DNA of 64,000 bases from BMS3BBIN04 sp964552465 (GCA_964552465.1 CAZKGR010000010.1:31935-95934), one strand, 5' to 3'. Counted from the stretch's first letter, positions 27,217-36,548 are shown. Translations and numbers: made by a program. Notes: generated by a model not told the origin, from the letters alone.

Positions 27217-29004
27217 TCAAGCCACGCGTCGATACTGTAGTTCAAATAATCGCCAATAGATACCACGTTTTTTCAGCAGCTCCGCGTGTGTTCCCATCTC
27301 TCGCAGACATCCCTTGTGCATAACCAGAATCTTGTCCGCCCGCTGAACTGTACTCAGTCGATGGGCGACAATGATTGATGTTCTCCCTTTCATCATGACC
27401 TGCAACGCATCTTGGATGTGCGCTTCTGTTTCAGGATCCACAGAGCTCGTCGCTTCATCAAGTACCAGAATCTTTGGATTACGCACCATCGCTCGCGCGA
27501 ATGCCAGCAGTTGTCTCTGACCAGTAGACAAAGTACCGCCACGCTCAGTTACCGGTTCACCATATCTGCCAGGCAGTCGGCTAATAAATGCGTCCGCATG
27601 AACCTGCTTCGCAGCATGTCTGATCTGCTCGTCAGTATATTCATCGCCGAGCGTGATGTTTTCGCGGATATTGCCGCTGAACAGGAATATGTCCTGGCTG
27701 ACATACGCCAGATTACTCAACAGCTCATCTCGATTCAGGTTGCGGACATCATGACCGTCAATCAGAATTCTGCCAGATGTGGTGTCGTAGTATCGTCCCA
27801 GCAAATTGATGATTGTCGTCTTCCCTGCCCCGGTCGCGCCAACAATGGCCACAGTTTCACCAGGTTCTATAGAGAAGCTGACACCGGTCAACACTTCGTC
27901 ACTGGTGTCATTGTAAGTGAAGTGAACATCATCGAATTCTATGCGCCCTCTGAAATCATCCAGAGATTCAGTTAATTCTAAATCAGATATACCAGGTTCG
28001 GTATCGAGCAGGTCAAACACACGTTCGGCGGATGCCATCCCAGACTGGAAAATGTTCCATTTCTCTGCCAAGTCTCGAATTGGACGGAAGAATCGTTCAG
28101 CGTATTGCAAGAATGCAACCAGTGTTCCGATGGTAATTGCGCCGTCCAGGCTCAGGTTACCACCGCGCAGGATTATTAATGAAACAGCAACTGCGCTGAG
28201 GACCTCAAGCACTGGGAAGAACAAACTGAACAAGTCAACTGTGCGCAAATGGCCAGAGCGCAACCGATCATTCACGTTTGAAAAAGATGAGGCTGTTGCC
28301 TTTTCATGGTTGAATAACTGAACGATTCGGATACCCGACAAATGTTCCTGAAGGAATGAGTTGACGCTCGCTGTCTGTACTCTTACGTCCCGAAAAGCTG
28401 CACGCAGTTTTGCCCTGAAGGCAAAGGTCGCCCATGCAACTAACGGCACAACTGCCACAGCAACCACCGCCAGTTGCCAGTTGAGCAGCGACATTGCGAT
28501 GATGATCCCGATGAGCATGAAGAGATCGCCGAAGACGACCACAATCCCTGACGAGAAGATCTCACTCAGGGTTTGTACATCATTCGTGTTTCGGGTAACC
28601 AGACGACCGACCGGATTCCGGTCAAAGAAGCTTAGGGACTGACGTTGTAGGTGTGCGAATACCTCTTTGCGGATGTCGTACATCACTCGCTCGCCAACCC
28701 AGCCTGTCAGGACAGTTTGCCCTACTCGAGCGATAGCAAGTACTACAAAGATGCCGAAGTACAGAGCTACAATCGTAATAAGACCATCAAAATCACCAGG
28801 TACGATGTAATCGTCCAGTGCGACCTTGGTCAGATACGGTCCAAGCTGTTCCACACCGGCGATAGCGAGGAGTAACGCAACACTGATCACTACCTTAAGC
28901 TTGTATGGTTTGAGATAAGCAAGCAGTCGATTAACCAATCTCGGTTCAAATACGACACCGAGTTTTTCTTCTTCATGGATGGATCGAGATTTTTTTTCGC
29001 TCAT
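27217..29004 (-). CDS. ABC exporter half-transporter with intact catalytic glutamate
   Basis: Type-1 exporter subunit: six membrane helices (about 35-320) and a nucleotide-binding domain. Walker A is GATGAGKTT, Walker B is ILVLDEATSSVD with the catalytic Glu, and the signature is LSTGQ instead of LSGGQ. Together with the upstream gene, which it overlaps by 4 bases, it forms a BmrC/BmrD-like heterodimer in which one ATP site is degenerate. The substrate may be a drug or a lipid; lipid A flipping is possible but not shown. A short charged N-terminus precedes the first helix. Confidence 0.92.
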   Translation of the reverse strand: MSEKKSRSIHEEEKLGVVFEPRLVNRLLAYLKPYKLKVVISVALLLAIAGVEQLGPYLTKVALDDYIVPGDFDGLITIVALYFGIFVVLAIARVGQTVLTGWVGERVMYDIRKEVFAHLQRQSLSFFDRNPVGRLVTRNTNDVQTLSEIFSSGIVVVFGDLFMLIGIIIAMSLLNWQLAVVAVAVVPLVAWATFAFRAKLRAAFRDVRVQTASVNSFLQEHLSGIRIVQLFNHEKATASSFSNVNDRLRSGHLRTVDLFSLFFPVLEVLSAVAVSLIILRGGNLSLDGAITIGTLVAFLQYAERFFRPIRDLAEKWNIFQSGMASAERVFDLLDTEPGISDLELTESLDDFRGRIEFDDVHFTYNDTSDEVLTGVSFSIEPGETVAIVGATGAGKTTIINLLGRYYDTTSGRILIDGHDVRNLNRDELLSNLAYVSQDIFLFSGNIRENITLGDEYTDEQIRHAAKQVHADAFISRLPGRYGEPVTERGGTLSTGQRQLLAFARAMVRNPKILVLDEATSSVDPETEAHIQDALQVMMKGRTSIIVAHRLSTVQRADKILVMHKGCLREMGTHAELLKKRGIYWRLFELQYRRVA

Positions 29005-30746
29005 TCCTCCTCCAATTCATTTGCAATCTTCTGGCGGCGGAACAAGTCGGCATATACGCCTTTCATTTTCAACAAGTCGCCATGGTGACCTCGTTCGACG
29101 ATCTTCCCATCATCCATAACGATGATTTCGTCAGCTTCATGGACACTGGTTGTTCGATGCGTGATGATGATCGCGGTCCGACCTTCGATGTATTTGTTCA
29201 GGTTATTCAGGATCAGTTCTTCGGTGTGCGCATCAACTGCGCTCAACGCGTCATCGAAGATGAGCAATTCACTGCTACGAATAACCGCGCGCGCAATGGC
29301 TACTCGTTGTTTCTGCCCGCCGGACAAGGTGATGCCGCGTTCCCCGACTTCCGTATCCAATCCATCAGGAAAACTATCCAGATCCTGCACCAAACGGCTG
29401 ATTTCAACTGCGCGCTCAACATCCTCATCGCTGAAATCGCCACCGAGTCTTATGTTCTCTCTTATGGAAGTGCTGAACAACAATGGATCCTGCGGAACAA
29501 TCGCGATTCGTTTACGTAATTCATCTTTGGACCATTGACGGACATCTACTCCATTGACCAGCACCGCGCCATCCGCAGTGTCGTACAGGCGTGATATCAG
29601 GGCCACAATGCTGCTTTTCCCTGATCCAACCTTTCCAACGATCCCCAGCACATTACCCGGTTGAATGTTGAATTCGATTTCACGTAAAGCTGGATCTTCC
29701 GCTTGAGGGTAAATGAAGCTGACATTATCGAATTGAACGGAAGCGTTCTCGCCTCTGTCCGGAGTTCCATCCGCTTCCGGACTGGTCAACTCAGGTTCTC
29801 TGTCGAGAAGCTCATGGATGCGATCCAACGAAGCGCGTCCCCGTTGTACCAATGAGACGACCCATCCAATTGATACCATTGGCCAGGTCAGAATAATCAT
29901 GTAACCGGTAAAAGCTACATAGTCACCAACGTTCAACGTTCCCTGAATGATGAACCAGCCGCCAATCAACATGATCATTGAAATTGCCAGCCCGAAGAGA
30001 AGCAAAATCAAGGGCATGAAAGTCCCCTGAAATAGAATTAGCTTCATCTTTCTGCGCAGCAACTTGTGACTGTCATCTGCGAAACGGCGCTCCTCGTCCT
30101 CATGCTGGATAAATGCCTTGATGACACGGATTCCTGCCAGATTTTCCTGCACCAGCGCAGATAGATCAGAAAATGCTTCCTGGCTCAGGACGGATGCCTT
30201 GTGAACCTTCTTGCCCACGATGAAGACCATGCCTGCGACCAATGGACCGACAACTAAAACGACAAATGTTAGTGGCACACTAATCGTCAACATCAGAATT
30301 ATCGAGAAGACAAATCCGAACACAGTGTTGACGGAGTACATTAACGCAGGACCAAGCACCATACGCACTTGCTCGATATCGCTTGTCGAGCGAGTCATCA
30401 AGTCACCAATGCGACTGCGATCATAGAATGAGGTGTCAAGCAACATCAGGTGTTGGAACAGCCTCTGTCGCATGTCATATTCGATGTGTCTGCTCACGCT
30501 GATCACGAACTTGCGCATCAGGAAAGTGAAGAAGCCAGTTCCTATGGCTACGAGCATGATGAGTCCTGCCAAATGCCAGAGACTCGCTGCCGAAATGTCA
30601 GCTTCAATTTGATTTACGGCATGCCGGAGTACCCAGGGGCTCAGTACTTTAAAGACGTTTGCCATGAGCACAAACAGTAGTCCAAGCAGAACTATCGTTC
30701 TGTAAGGTCGGTAATAAGGCGCGAGTTTACGTATCAGTTCAATCAT
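29001..30746 (-). CDS. ABC exporter half-transporter with degenerate Walker B
   Basis: Partner of the next gene: six membrane helices (about 15-305), then the nucleotide-binding domain with Walker A GKVGSGKSS and a standard LSGGQ signature, but Walker B is LLIFDDALSAVD, with Asp in place of the catalytic Glu. In the heterodimer its LSGGQ would complete the active site of the partner, while its own Walker site would face the weak LSTGQ, exactly the asymmetry known from BmrCD and TM287/288. First gene of the minus-strand block that runs to the left. Confidence 0.92.
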   Translation of the reverse strand: MIELIRKLAPYYRPYRTIVLLGLLFVLMANVFKVLSPWVLRHAVNQIEADISAASLWHLAGLIMLVAIGTGFFTFLMRKFVISVSRHIEYDMRQRLFQHLMLLDTSFYDRSRIGDLMTRSTSDIEQVRMVLGPALMYSVNTVFGFVFSIILMLTISVPLTFVVLVVGPLVAGMVFIVGKKVHKASVLSQEAFSDLSALVQENLAGIRVIKAFIQHEDEERRFADDSHKLLRRKMKLILFQGTFMPLILLLFGLAISMIMLIGGWFIIQGTLNVGDYVAFTGYMIILTWPMVSIGWVVSLVQRGRASLDRIHELLDREPELTSPEADGTPDRGENASVQFDNVSFIYPQAEDPALREIEFNIQPGNVLGIVGKVGSGKSSIVALISRLYDTADGAVLVNGVDVRQWSKDELRKRIAIVPQDPLLFSTSIRENIRLGGDFSDEDVERAVEISRLVQDLDSFPDGLDTEVGERGITLSGGQKQRVAIARAVIRSSELLIFDDALSAVDAHTEELILNNLNKYIEGRTAIIITHRTTSVHEADEIIVMDDGKIVERGHHGDLLKMKGVYADLFRRQKIANELEEE

Positions 30747-30912
30747 TCAATTCAACGTTTATCCGGGGTGAAGACGGCAGGCAGGAAATCCACCTGACCA
30801 GGATACTAGCAAACCTCGTTCCAAGGGTACGTCTTCAAATCTTCCTCTCGCAAAGAATTGTATACGTCAACGGAGGAAACACGGCGAGCCTGTTCTTATC
30901 ATGGGTGAATAC

Positions 30913-30918
30913 CTATAT
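30913..30918 (+). promoter_or_regulatory. Possible -10 box for the glycan operon
   Basis: TATATT lies about 75 bases before the chosen start of the first glycosyltransferase gene, in the divergent region 30747-30991. The -35 side (CTGTTC at 18 bases) is poor, so this is tentative. No clear promoter was seen for the ABC genes on the other strand. Confidence 0.3.
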
Positions 30919-30991
30919 TAAAGCTTCGTGTAAAAGAACTTCAGGTGAATCCTGCATTTGGACTGGGATATCCAGCAATTCTGAGAGGGTC

Positions 30992-32152
30992 ATGTTTCTT
31001 AACGGTTACAAGGCGGTTTACGGCGCGATGACGGGAATTGCAGCTTTGGGGTTGCTGCGGTTGCGCAAACGGAATCCGATTTCCAACGAGAATGGCAATT
31101 TGCCGAAGATTTCGGTAATTGTCGCGGCCCGTAACGAAGAGAAGCAGCTCCCACAGCTAATGGACGCGTTGGGCTCTCAGGATTATCCAAGTGATTATGT
31201 AGATTTCTGGATCGTAGACGATCATTCAGAAGACAATTCTCTCTCGCTTGCCTTGACGGTCTCGCGGCAGGATCGACGTTTCCATGTAATCTCATCCAAT
31301 CCGACCCTACCCATCGAATCCCCCAAGAAGCGGGCATTGTACACCGCTATTCGACGTTGTAGCGGTGAATGGGTTGTGTTCACCGATGCTGATTGTATCC
31401 CTGGGCCGCAATGGTTGCGCTCGCTTGCGGCATACATGGACGAGAAAACTGGGATCGTTCTCGGCTATGCCCCATTGATAAAGCCAAACACGCCAATGCA
31501 ATGGCTTGCTGAAGGCGAGAGTTACAGTGCTGCTACGTTGTGCGCTGCCGCCGTTGGTTTGGGATTCCCCTTTAACGCGTTCGGGCGTAACTTCGCTGCA
31601 CGTCGCCGCTTATACCTTGATATGGGTGGTTTTGGCGCAGATGGACGCTTCGCTTCAGGCGATGATGATCTGTTTCTGCAACGGGTCGCCGCTCGTACAG
31701 ACTGGAAGGTCGCTTTCGCTTCGAATACGGAAGCGCGTGTCGATTCGATTATGCGGCGTGAAGATGACATTATTCAGAACAAGGCCCGTCATCTGTCTGT
31801 CGGTCCTCGATATGCACCAGGCTGGGTTATCCTCGGATCGATAGGGGCGGCTTTGTACCTGGGTATTTCATTGTTAACCGTACTTTCGATCTTTCGTGTT
31901 GTGCCTTTTTCCACTGTACGGAATGTTTGGCTGTTCAAAACCGGTTCTGATATTGTGCTGACGGGAACCGCATTAAAAGTCCTGCGTGATCCGAAGCGTA
32001 TGCTACAGGCTGTGGTTACCATGATCGCCGCACCATTCATGATGTGGATTTTGTGGCCCAAGGCTCTGTTCGGAAAAATGCAGTGGAAAGGTCGAACGAT
32101 CCATCGAGCTCAGACGATTGAAATGACACCCGCAGTTGCCGATGAATTCTGA
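30992..32152 (+). CDS. Family-2 glycosyltransferase, membrane-anchored (first of three)
   Basis: Starts at MFLNGYKAV (30992) behind GAGAGGG; the open frame extends 29 codons upstream without support. GT-A fold: KISVIVAARNEEKQL, WIVDDHSEDNS, a metal-binding FTDADC and the acid motif GDDDLFL. The QxxRW motif of processive enzymes is QNKARH, so a single-sugar transfer is more likely. Two hydrophobic segments lie at the C-terminus (about 285-310 and 350-375). Overlaps the UPF0104 gene by 11 bases. The donor and acceptor are unknown; a lipid-linked acceptor is suggested by the membrane segments. Confidence 0.88.
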   Translation: MFLNGYKAVYGAMTGIAALGLLRLRKRNPISNENGNLPKISVIVAARNEEKQLPQLMDALGSQDYPSDYVDFWIVDDHSEDNSLSLALTVSRQDRRFHVISSNPTLPIESPKKRALYTAIRRCSGEWVVFTDADCIPGPQWLRSLAAYMDEKTGIVLGYAPLIKPNTPMQWLAEGESYSAATLCAAAVGLGFPFNAFGRNFAARRRLYLDMGGFGADGRFASGDDDLFLQRVAARTDWKVAFASNTEARVDSIMRREDDIIQNKARHLSVGPRYAPGWVILGSIGAALYLGISLLTVLSIFRVVPFSTVRNVWLFKTGSDIVLTGTALKVLRDPKRMLQAVVTMIAAPFMMWILWPKALFGKMQWKGRTIHRAQTIEMTPAVADEF

Positions 32153-33233
32153 TTTGAACACAGAGAGTGTGGTTGCAACCTCTGAGACCGAGGTTCTGAC
32201 GTCCTCAACTAATACCACTGAGGATACCCTTTGGTCCCCACCGGAGGAAGTACGTCGTCCCTGGACATTCTGGCTCGTGTACGCTCTTAAAACCATCGTA
32301 GCTGTTGGTTTAATAGTTCTGTTGGTGCGTACGATTCGTGTCGCAGCGCTGGAAGAGGCGGTTGCGGGAGCAAATTCTCTATGGATTGCCATAGCATTCT
32401 TATTGATGCCAATTAACGTGGTCTTGCAGGTTTTTCGTTGGCGAACAGCGATCCGTGCGGAAATGCCGGAAGTAACGTTCACTCAGTCGTTCAGCAGCTT
32501 CCTCGGTGGCGCATCTATGGGGATTATTACACCGGGACGAGTCGGCGAGATTGGGCGGGTGTTCCTTCTGCGTCCACGTTCACGGATTCGTCTGGCCGGT
32601 TTACATGTCCTTGACAAGCTTTTCTTCATGGCAGCGTTGGCTTGCTTCGGACCGGCTTTAGTTTATCACATGCCCGGCTTCAGTGATCATCTGCATGCTT
32701 ACCTGCGCATTCCACTACTAATCGCTAGCTCCATCTTGCCCTTGTTTTATATCATGCTCTCCTATTCTCCAGCTCCGTTGAAAAACCTTCTGGTCCTGAT
32801 CCGGCGAAATGATCGATTCAAGGGATTGGTGAAGGATCTTCTGCATGCGCTTGACCGTGTAGAATCACGGGACACTCGCTTGATGGCAGGATTGACGGTT
32901 CTCCAGTTCGGCGTGATCCTGACCCAATTCTACCTTCTCACTCTTGCGTTTCAGATGGTTAGCTGGGTAACAGCTGCACATACGTATGTTGCTACGCTTT
33001 TTGTGAAGTCCCTGCTCCCCATTTCGTTTGGTGATCTTGGAGTCAGCGAGTGGGCTGCAGTCTCGTTCTACCAGCGTTTCGACATTGCGGATGCAACAGC
33101 GTTTAGCGCATCGTTACTGATTTTTACTATCAATATTCTGATTCCGGCAATAGCGGGAATCTTTGTTCTACAACGTGTGAAGGCGGTCAATGTTGTAGGG
33201 CGTGTAACCCGTCGAATCAGGGGGAAAGCATGA
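32142..33233 (+). CDS. UPF0104/LPG-synthase-TM family flippase-like membrane protein
   Basis: About eight membrane helices after an acidic Ser/Thr-rich cytoplasmic N-terminus (1-40). GIITPGRVGEIGRVFLL is the signature PGRxGE element of the UPF0104 family, related to the flippase half of MprF and to archaeal AglD. The family is linked to moving or modifying lipid-linked molecules. ATG at 32142 lies inside the end of the previous gene, and the stop overlaps the next GT gene (ATGA). In this cluster a role in flipping the glycosylated lipid is inferred. Confidence 0.86.
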   Translation: MNSDLNTESVVATSETEVLTSSTNTTEDTLWSPPEEVRRPWTFWLVYALKTIVAVGLIVLLVRTIRVAALEEAVAGANSLWIAIAFLLMPINVVLQVFRWRTAIRAEMPEVTFTQSFSSFLGGASMGIITPGRVGEIGRVFLLRPRSRIRLAGLHVLDKLFFMAALACFGPALVYHMPGFSDHLHAYLRIPLLIASSILPLFYIMLSYSPAPLKNLLVLIRRNDRFKGLVKDLLHALDRVESRDTRLMAGLTVLQFGVILTQFYLLTLAFQMVSWVTAAHTYVATLFVKSLLPISFGDLGVSEWAAVSFYQRFDIADATAFSASLLIFTINILIPAIAGIFVLQRVKAVNVVGRVTRRIRGKA

Positions 33234-34420
33234 ATCTGTACTACCTCCTGACTTGGGTCGCCTGGCTGGTTTATTTCTCATTCATCGTGATCGTATACGT
33301 TGGACTGCGTCGCCTTCCACGAACAAAGATCGAACGCGACGATGACATCTTGCCTTCAGCATCAATTGTGATCGCCGCTCGTGACGAGGAAACTCGGATC
33401 GGACGTCTGCTTGATTGCCTCGAAGCCCAGGATTATCCGCGCGACAAGTTCGAAGTGATTGTCGTCGATGACCGAAGCTCAGACAACACCGGCGACCTGG
33501 TTCGCAACCGCAGCAATGATCACATGCGCTACCGAGTTCTCCGGATTCGCGATGGCGAAAGTTCTGGGCGGGCACCGAAGAAGTTTGCACTTTCGCGCGG
33601 AATCGCGTTGGCAACCGGAGATGTAATTGTCACTACCGACGCCGATTGCTGGATGGGACCGCTGTGGTTACGTACACTCCTGTCACCGTTTAGCGATGAA
33701 GAAGTGCAGGGCGTAACTGGCACCAGCCGTTTCATCCGATCCAAGTCTGCACCTCAACCGTGGTGGTCTGACCTTGAAAGCCTTGAGCACCTTTCATATT
33801 CGGTAATGGCGGCTGGGTCCATCGCCGCTGGTCATGTTACCAATGCACACGGTTCGAATCTCGCAGCACGCCGTGGTGCCTACGAAAGAATCGGCGGTTA
33901 TTCGAGTAACGACAAGATTACGTCGGGCGACGATGTGTTCCTGTTGCAGGATATCGTCAAGCATGGTGGCGAGGTACGGTTTGTTGAACGTCAGGAAGCA
34001 TATGTGTTCAGCCATCCGGTGAACACAGCGCGAGAATGGGTAAACCAACGTGCTCGCTGGAGCTCGAAAGGCTTCTACTATCCCCCATTCCTGATGTTTC
34101 TTGTCGTGGGCACGTTCCTGTATTACCTGATGATCGCGTTATCGATGCCGCTCGCCCTGTTCGGACGAGTAGCACCATCGTTCGCCGTTCTGCTTGCTAT
34201 GTCGAAATTGAGCGCAGAATCAATCATCATGAAGCGCGGAATGGAACAGTTTGAAGAGCGATTTCCGGCGGGCAAATTCTTCCTCACTCAACTGCTTCAC
34301 GCGCCCGCGATCTTCTATGCCGGTTTCCGTGGCCAGTTCTTCAAGTTTACCTGGAAGTCGCAGGCGTTTGGTGGCAAAACCAGTACTCAACAGCGTCGCA
34401 CCACTGGGAAGGCTGCTTGA
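33230..34420 (+). CDS. Family-2 glycosyltransferase (second of three)
   Basis: GT-A enzyme with an N-terminal membrane helix (about 3-26), SIVIAARDEETRIGRLL, VIVVDDRSSDNTG, TTDADCWMGP, SGDDVFLLQD and a complete QxxRW-type motif (NQRARWSS), followed by two or three C-terminal helices (about 285-345). This is the HpnI/ceramide-glucosyltransferase-like or processive arrangement. Overlaps the UPF0104 gene by 4 bases and the deacetylase gene through TGATG, so the three proteins are likely made together. The sugar is not identifiable. Confidence 0.9.
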   Translation: MNLYYLLTWVAWLVYFSFIVIVYVGLRRLPRTKIERDDDILPSASIVIAARDEETRIGRLLDCLEAQDYPRDKFEVIVVDDRSSDNTGDLVRNRSNDHMRYRVLRIRDGESSGRAPKKFALSRGIALATGDVIVTTDADCWMGPLWLRTLLSPFSDEEVQGVTGTSRFIRSKSAPQPWWSDLESLEHLSYSVMAAGSIAAGHVTNAHGSNLAARRGAYERIGGYSSNDKITSGDDVFLLQDIVKHGGEVRFVERQEAYVFSHPVNTAREWVNQRARWSSKGFYYPPFLMFLVVGTFLYYLMIALSMPLALFGRVAPSFAVLLAMSKLSAESIIMKRGMEQFEERFPAGKFFLTQLLHAPAIFYAGFRGQFFKFTWKSQAFGGKTSTQQRRTTGKAA

Positions 34421-35151
34421 TGCTGGTGTCACACCGCGTTCAGGCAAGGGTTCGCGATCTACTTGATTTTCAAGAGATCGGTGGCCCGGTTATTCGGACA
34501 CATCCCTGGCTTGAAAGGCTCTTTCCGAGAGTAGTCTGGCGTTATCCAAGCAGATCTTCTGAAAGTCCAATTCACCTCACATTCGATGATGGTCCCTCTG
34601 CTAACGGAACTTCGCAAATCCTGGAAGTTCTGGATCGGCATGGCGTTCATGCTTCATTCTTCATGACCGGTTCAAACCTCTACCAGAACGAGGATGTAAT
34701 AGCGCAGATTCGTGCTGGAGGTCATTCCATCGGATATCATGGTCTAACCCATGATTCATGGTGGATGCGAGCCAGTGTTCGTCGTGATTTGGAAATGAAT
34801 CCGGCACGTATCCCTTTATTCGATGACAATCCGTTTATTGATAGTGACAAACAACTTCTGTTACGTGCTCCCTTTGGGCGAATAGATTTCGCATCCATGC
34901 ATTCAGCTGATAAATTAAATGGCAGGTTGGTTCACTGGAGTCTTGCAATTCGTGACTGGATGGCAAACTTGTCCTCGAAGACTCTCGCCCGAATTCTGTA
35001 CCGTTTTGTGATGCCTGGCGACATTGTTCTGCTTCATGACAATGGCCCGTCTGTCAACGAACTGGCAGCGGCTTTGGATCGCGTAATCCCGCATTGGATG
35101 GATGCCGGGATGCTCATAACCGACATTGAACCGTTTCTCGCAACAGACTGA
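34420..35151 (+). CDS. NodB-type polysaccharide/glycolipid deacetylase
   Basis: Carbohydrate esterase 4 fold. Metal and catalytic motifs can be followed: HLTFDDGPS (motif 1, with the base and a metal Asp), SIGYHGLTHDSW (motif 2, H...H), LRAPFGR (motif 3), VHWSLAIRDW (motif 4) and GDIVLLHDNG (motif 5). No signal peptide, so it probably acts on the cytoplasmic side, as HpnK-type enzymes do on a sugar just added to a lipid. The ATG is in a TGATG junction with the second GT gene and the stop is 2 bases before the third. Confidence 0.9.
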   Translation: MLVSHRVQARVRDLLDFQEIGGPVIRTHPWLERLFPRVVWRYPSRSSESPIHLTFDDGPSANGTSQILEVLDRHGVHASFFMTGSNLYQNEDVIAQIRAGGHSIGYHGLTHDSWWMRASVRRDLEMNPARIPLFDDNPFIDSDKQLLLRAPFGRIDFASMHSADKLNGRLVHWSLAIRDWMANLSSKTLARILYRFVMPGDIVLLHDNGPSVNELAAALDRVIPHWMDAGMLITDIEPFLATD

Positions 35152-35153
35152 CG

Positions 35154-36320
35154 ATGATACTTCTTCCTCTTATTCCAGCCATTGTTCTTGTGTTCATGCT
35201 CTGGATTGCGACCCAGATGATTCGCCAGTCGTGGCCGCAATCTGAACGTCGTGAACCGGTGACGATCCTCGTATGTGCGCGTGACGAGGAGCCTACTATT
35301 CTCGAGTGTCTGCTCTCACTTTCAGAACAAACATATCCGTCAGATCTCTATGAAATTCTTCTTGTCAATCATCTATCAACGGATCAAACAGGCGAAATAA
35401 TGGATATGTTCGCTGCCGAGTCTTCTATTCCCACCAGAGTGGTTCATATTTCGGAGGAGGACGGCGAGTTGATGGGCAAAGTTCAAGCGCTGAATGTCGG
35501 GCTTGAACATGTTAAGACTGAATTCGTGTTACTCACCGATGGTGATTGCACTGTGCCTGAGACGTGGGTTAATGAGATGATGTCATATATGGAAGATGAT
35601 GTCGCAATCATCAATGGCCATGTTCGAGTAGAAGATCCGGATCAGAAGGAATCACTGATTGCCCGCATGCAGAACACGTTAAACCGGATGTTTCTTGCGT
35701 TTTCTGCGGGTATGTCCGCCCTCCAAATGCCAAATGAAGCATATGCACCTAAGCTGCGTCCATTTGCATCACTGTTGAGACAGATCCGTCCATCCTTTAA
35801 CATGGGCAATAATCAAGGCCTGCGGATGTCTGTTTATCATGCGATAGGCGGATTTCGTGATGTTGGGCCAACATTGATTGAGGATGTCGCACTCGTCAAT
35901 CGCATTCTGAAGAAGACAACTTATAAGGTTGCTGTGATTGTCGATCCAAAGACGATTGTGACAACTCACCCTTCTCGCAACCTCAGGGAATTCTGGCGTC
36001 AGTATCGACGTTGGGCGTCCTCGATGGATAATGTGCACAACAATGCAAACATGGTCCTTTATGTGCTGCTGGGAATCAACCGCGTAGCTCTTCCGTGGAT
36101 GGTGCTTCTGTTCCCAATCTCAGGAATTATCGCACTAGGCATGACAGCGGTTGCTGAATATCGATTAATTCACCAAGCTAACCAGATTCTGGGAACCGAA
36201 TTCAGCAAGCGCAACGTTGCCCTGCACCTGTTTTCCCAGATTATCCTCAACCATATTCTCGGAATTGCTCTTTTGCTTAGAGTTCCTGTAGTGTGGAAGG
36301 GTCATATCTATGAAAAATGA
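35154..36320 (+). CDS. Family-2 glycosyltransferase (third of three)
   Basis: N-terminal membrane helix (about 3-22), VTILVCARDEEPTILE, ILLVNHLSTDQTGE (the usual VDD is VNH), LTDGDC as the metal motif, ALVNRIL preceded by IED, and QYRRWASS as the QxxRW equivalent, then C-terminal helices (about 300-330 and 355-380). It differs from the other two GTs in its donor-site residues, so it probably adds a different sugar. Last gene of the five-gene cluster; two bases after the deacetylase. Confidence 0.88.
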   Translation: MILLPLIPAIVLVFMLWIATQMIRQSWPQSERREPVTILVCARDEEPTILECLLSLSEQTYPSDLYEILLVNHLSTDQTGEIMDMFAAESSIPTRVVHISEEDGELMGKVQALNVGLEHVKTEFVLLTDGDCTVPETWVNEMMSYMEDDVAIINGHVRVEDPDQKESLIARMQNTLNRMFLAFSAGMSALQMPNEAYAPKLRPFASLLRQIRPSFNMGNNQGLRMSVYHAIGGFRDVGPTLIEDVALVNRILKKTTYKVAVIVDPKTIVTTHPSRNLREFWRQYRRWASSMDNVHNNANMVLYVLLGINRVALPWMVLLFPISGIIALGMTAVAEYRLIHQANQILGTEFSKRNVALHLFSQIILNHILGIALLLRVPVVWKGHIYEK

Positions 36321-36326
36321 TTTTAC

Positions 36327-36356
36327 TTGACTGCAGACAGGTGATTTTGCTAAACT
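36327..36356 (+). promoter_or_regulatory. Sigma-70-like promoter ahead of a structured RNA segment
   Basis: TTGACT (36327-36332), 18 bases, TAAACT (36351-36356), starting 7 bases after the stop of the third GT gene. The predicted transcription start near 36363 lies just before the hairpins described next. Confidence 0.55.
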
Positions 36357-36362
36357 AATATT

Positions 36363-36453
36363 TGGTAGCGGCCTATCGGCCGCGCAATCTCGACCCCCTG
36401 CAAGCAGGAACCGTTTACGCTGGTGACCGTAGTTGCAGGGGGTTCTTTTTGTC
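36363..36453 (+). ncRNA. Candidate small structured RNA or putative leader before putB
   Basis: Between a promoter-like pair and an intrinsic terminator lie about 90 bases with two hairpins: GCGGCC-TATC-GGCCGC (36368-36383) and the 11-bp terminator stem. It fits no RNA family I can name; SRP RNA, tRNA and common riboswitch motifs were looked for and not seen. It may be a free small RNA or an attenuator for the proline dehydrogenase gene, or only the tail of the glycan operon. Confidence 0.4.
36393..36450 (+). terminator. Intrinsic terminator before putB
   Basis: ACCCCCTGCAA (36393-36403) pairs perfectly with TTGCAGGGGGT (36433-36443) across a 29-base loop, and TCTTTTT follows. It ends the glycan operon or the small RNA. 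Confidence 0.75.
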
Positions 36454-36548
36454 TATGAAGCTGGTCCCGCGTCTCTCTGGAAGAGCCTGAGAACTATCTT
36501 TATATTTCGTGAATTCGAGTACAAAGTCGCGTGTTCGTGGAGTCATTG

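Noticed and set aside
36363..36453. SRP RNA, tmRNA or known riboswitch
   Set aside because: The SRP core GGUCAGG...GGAAG motif, tRNA-like ends and common riboswitch cores were looked for and not found, so the segment is listed only as an unclassified candidate.
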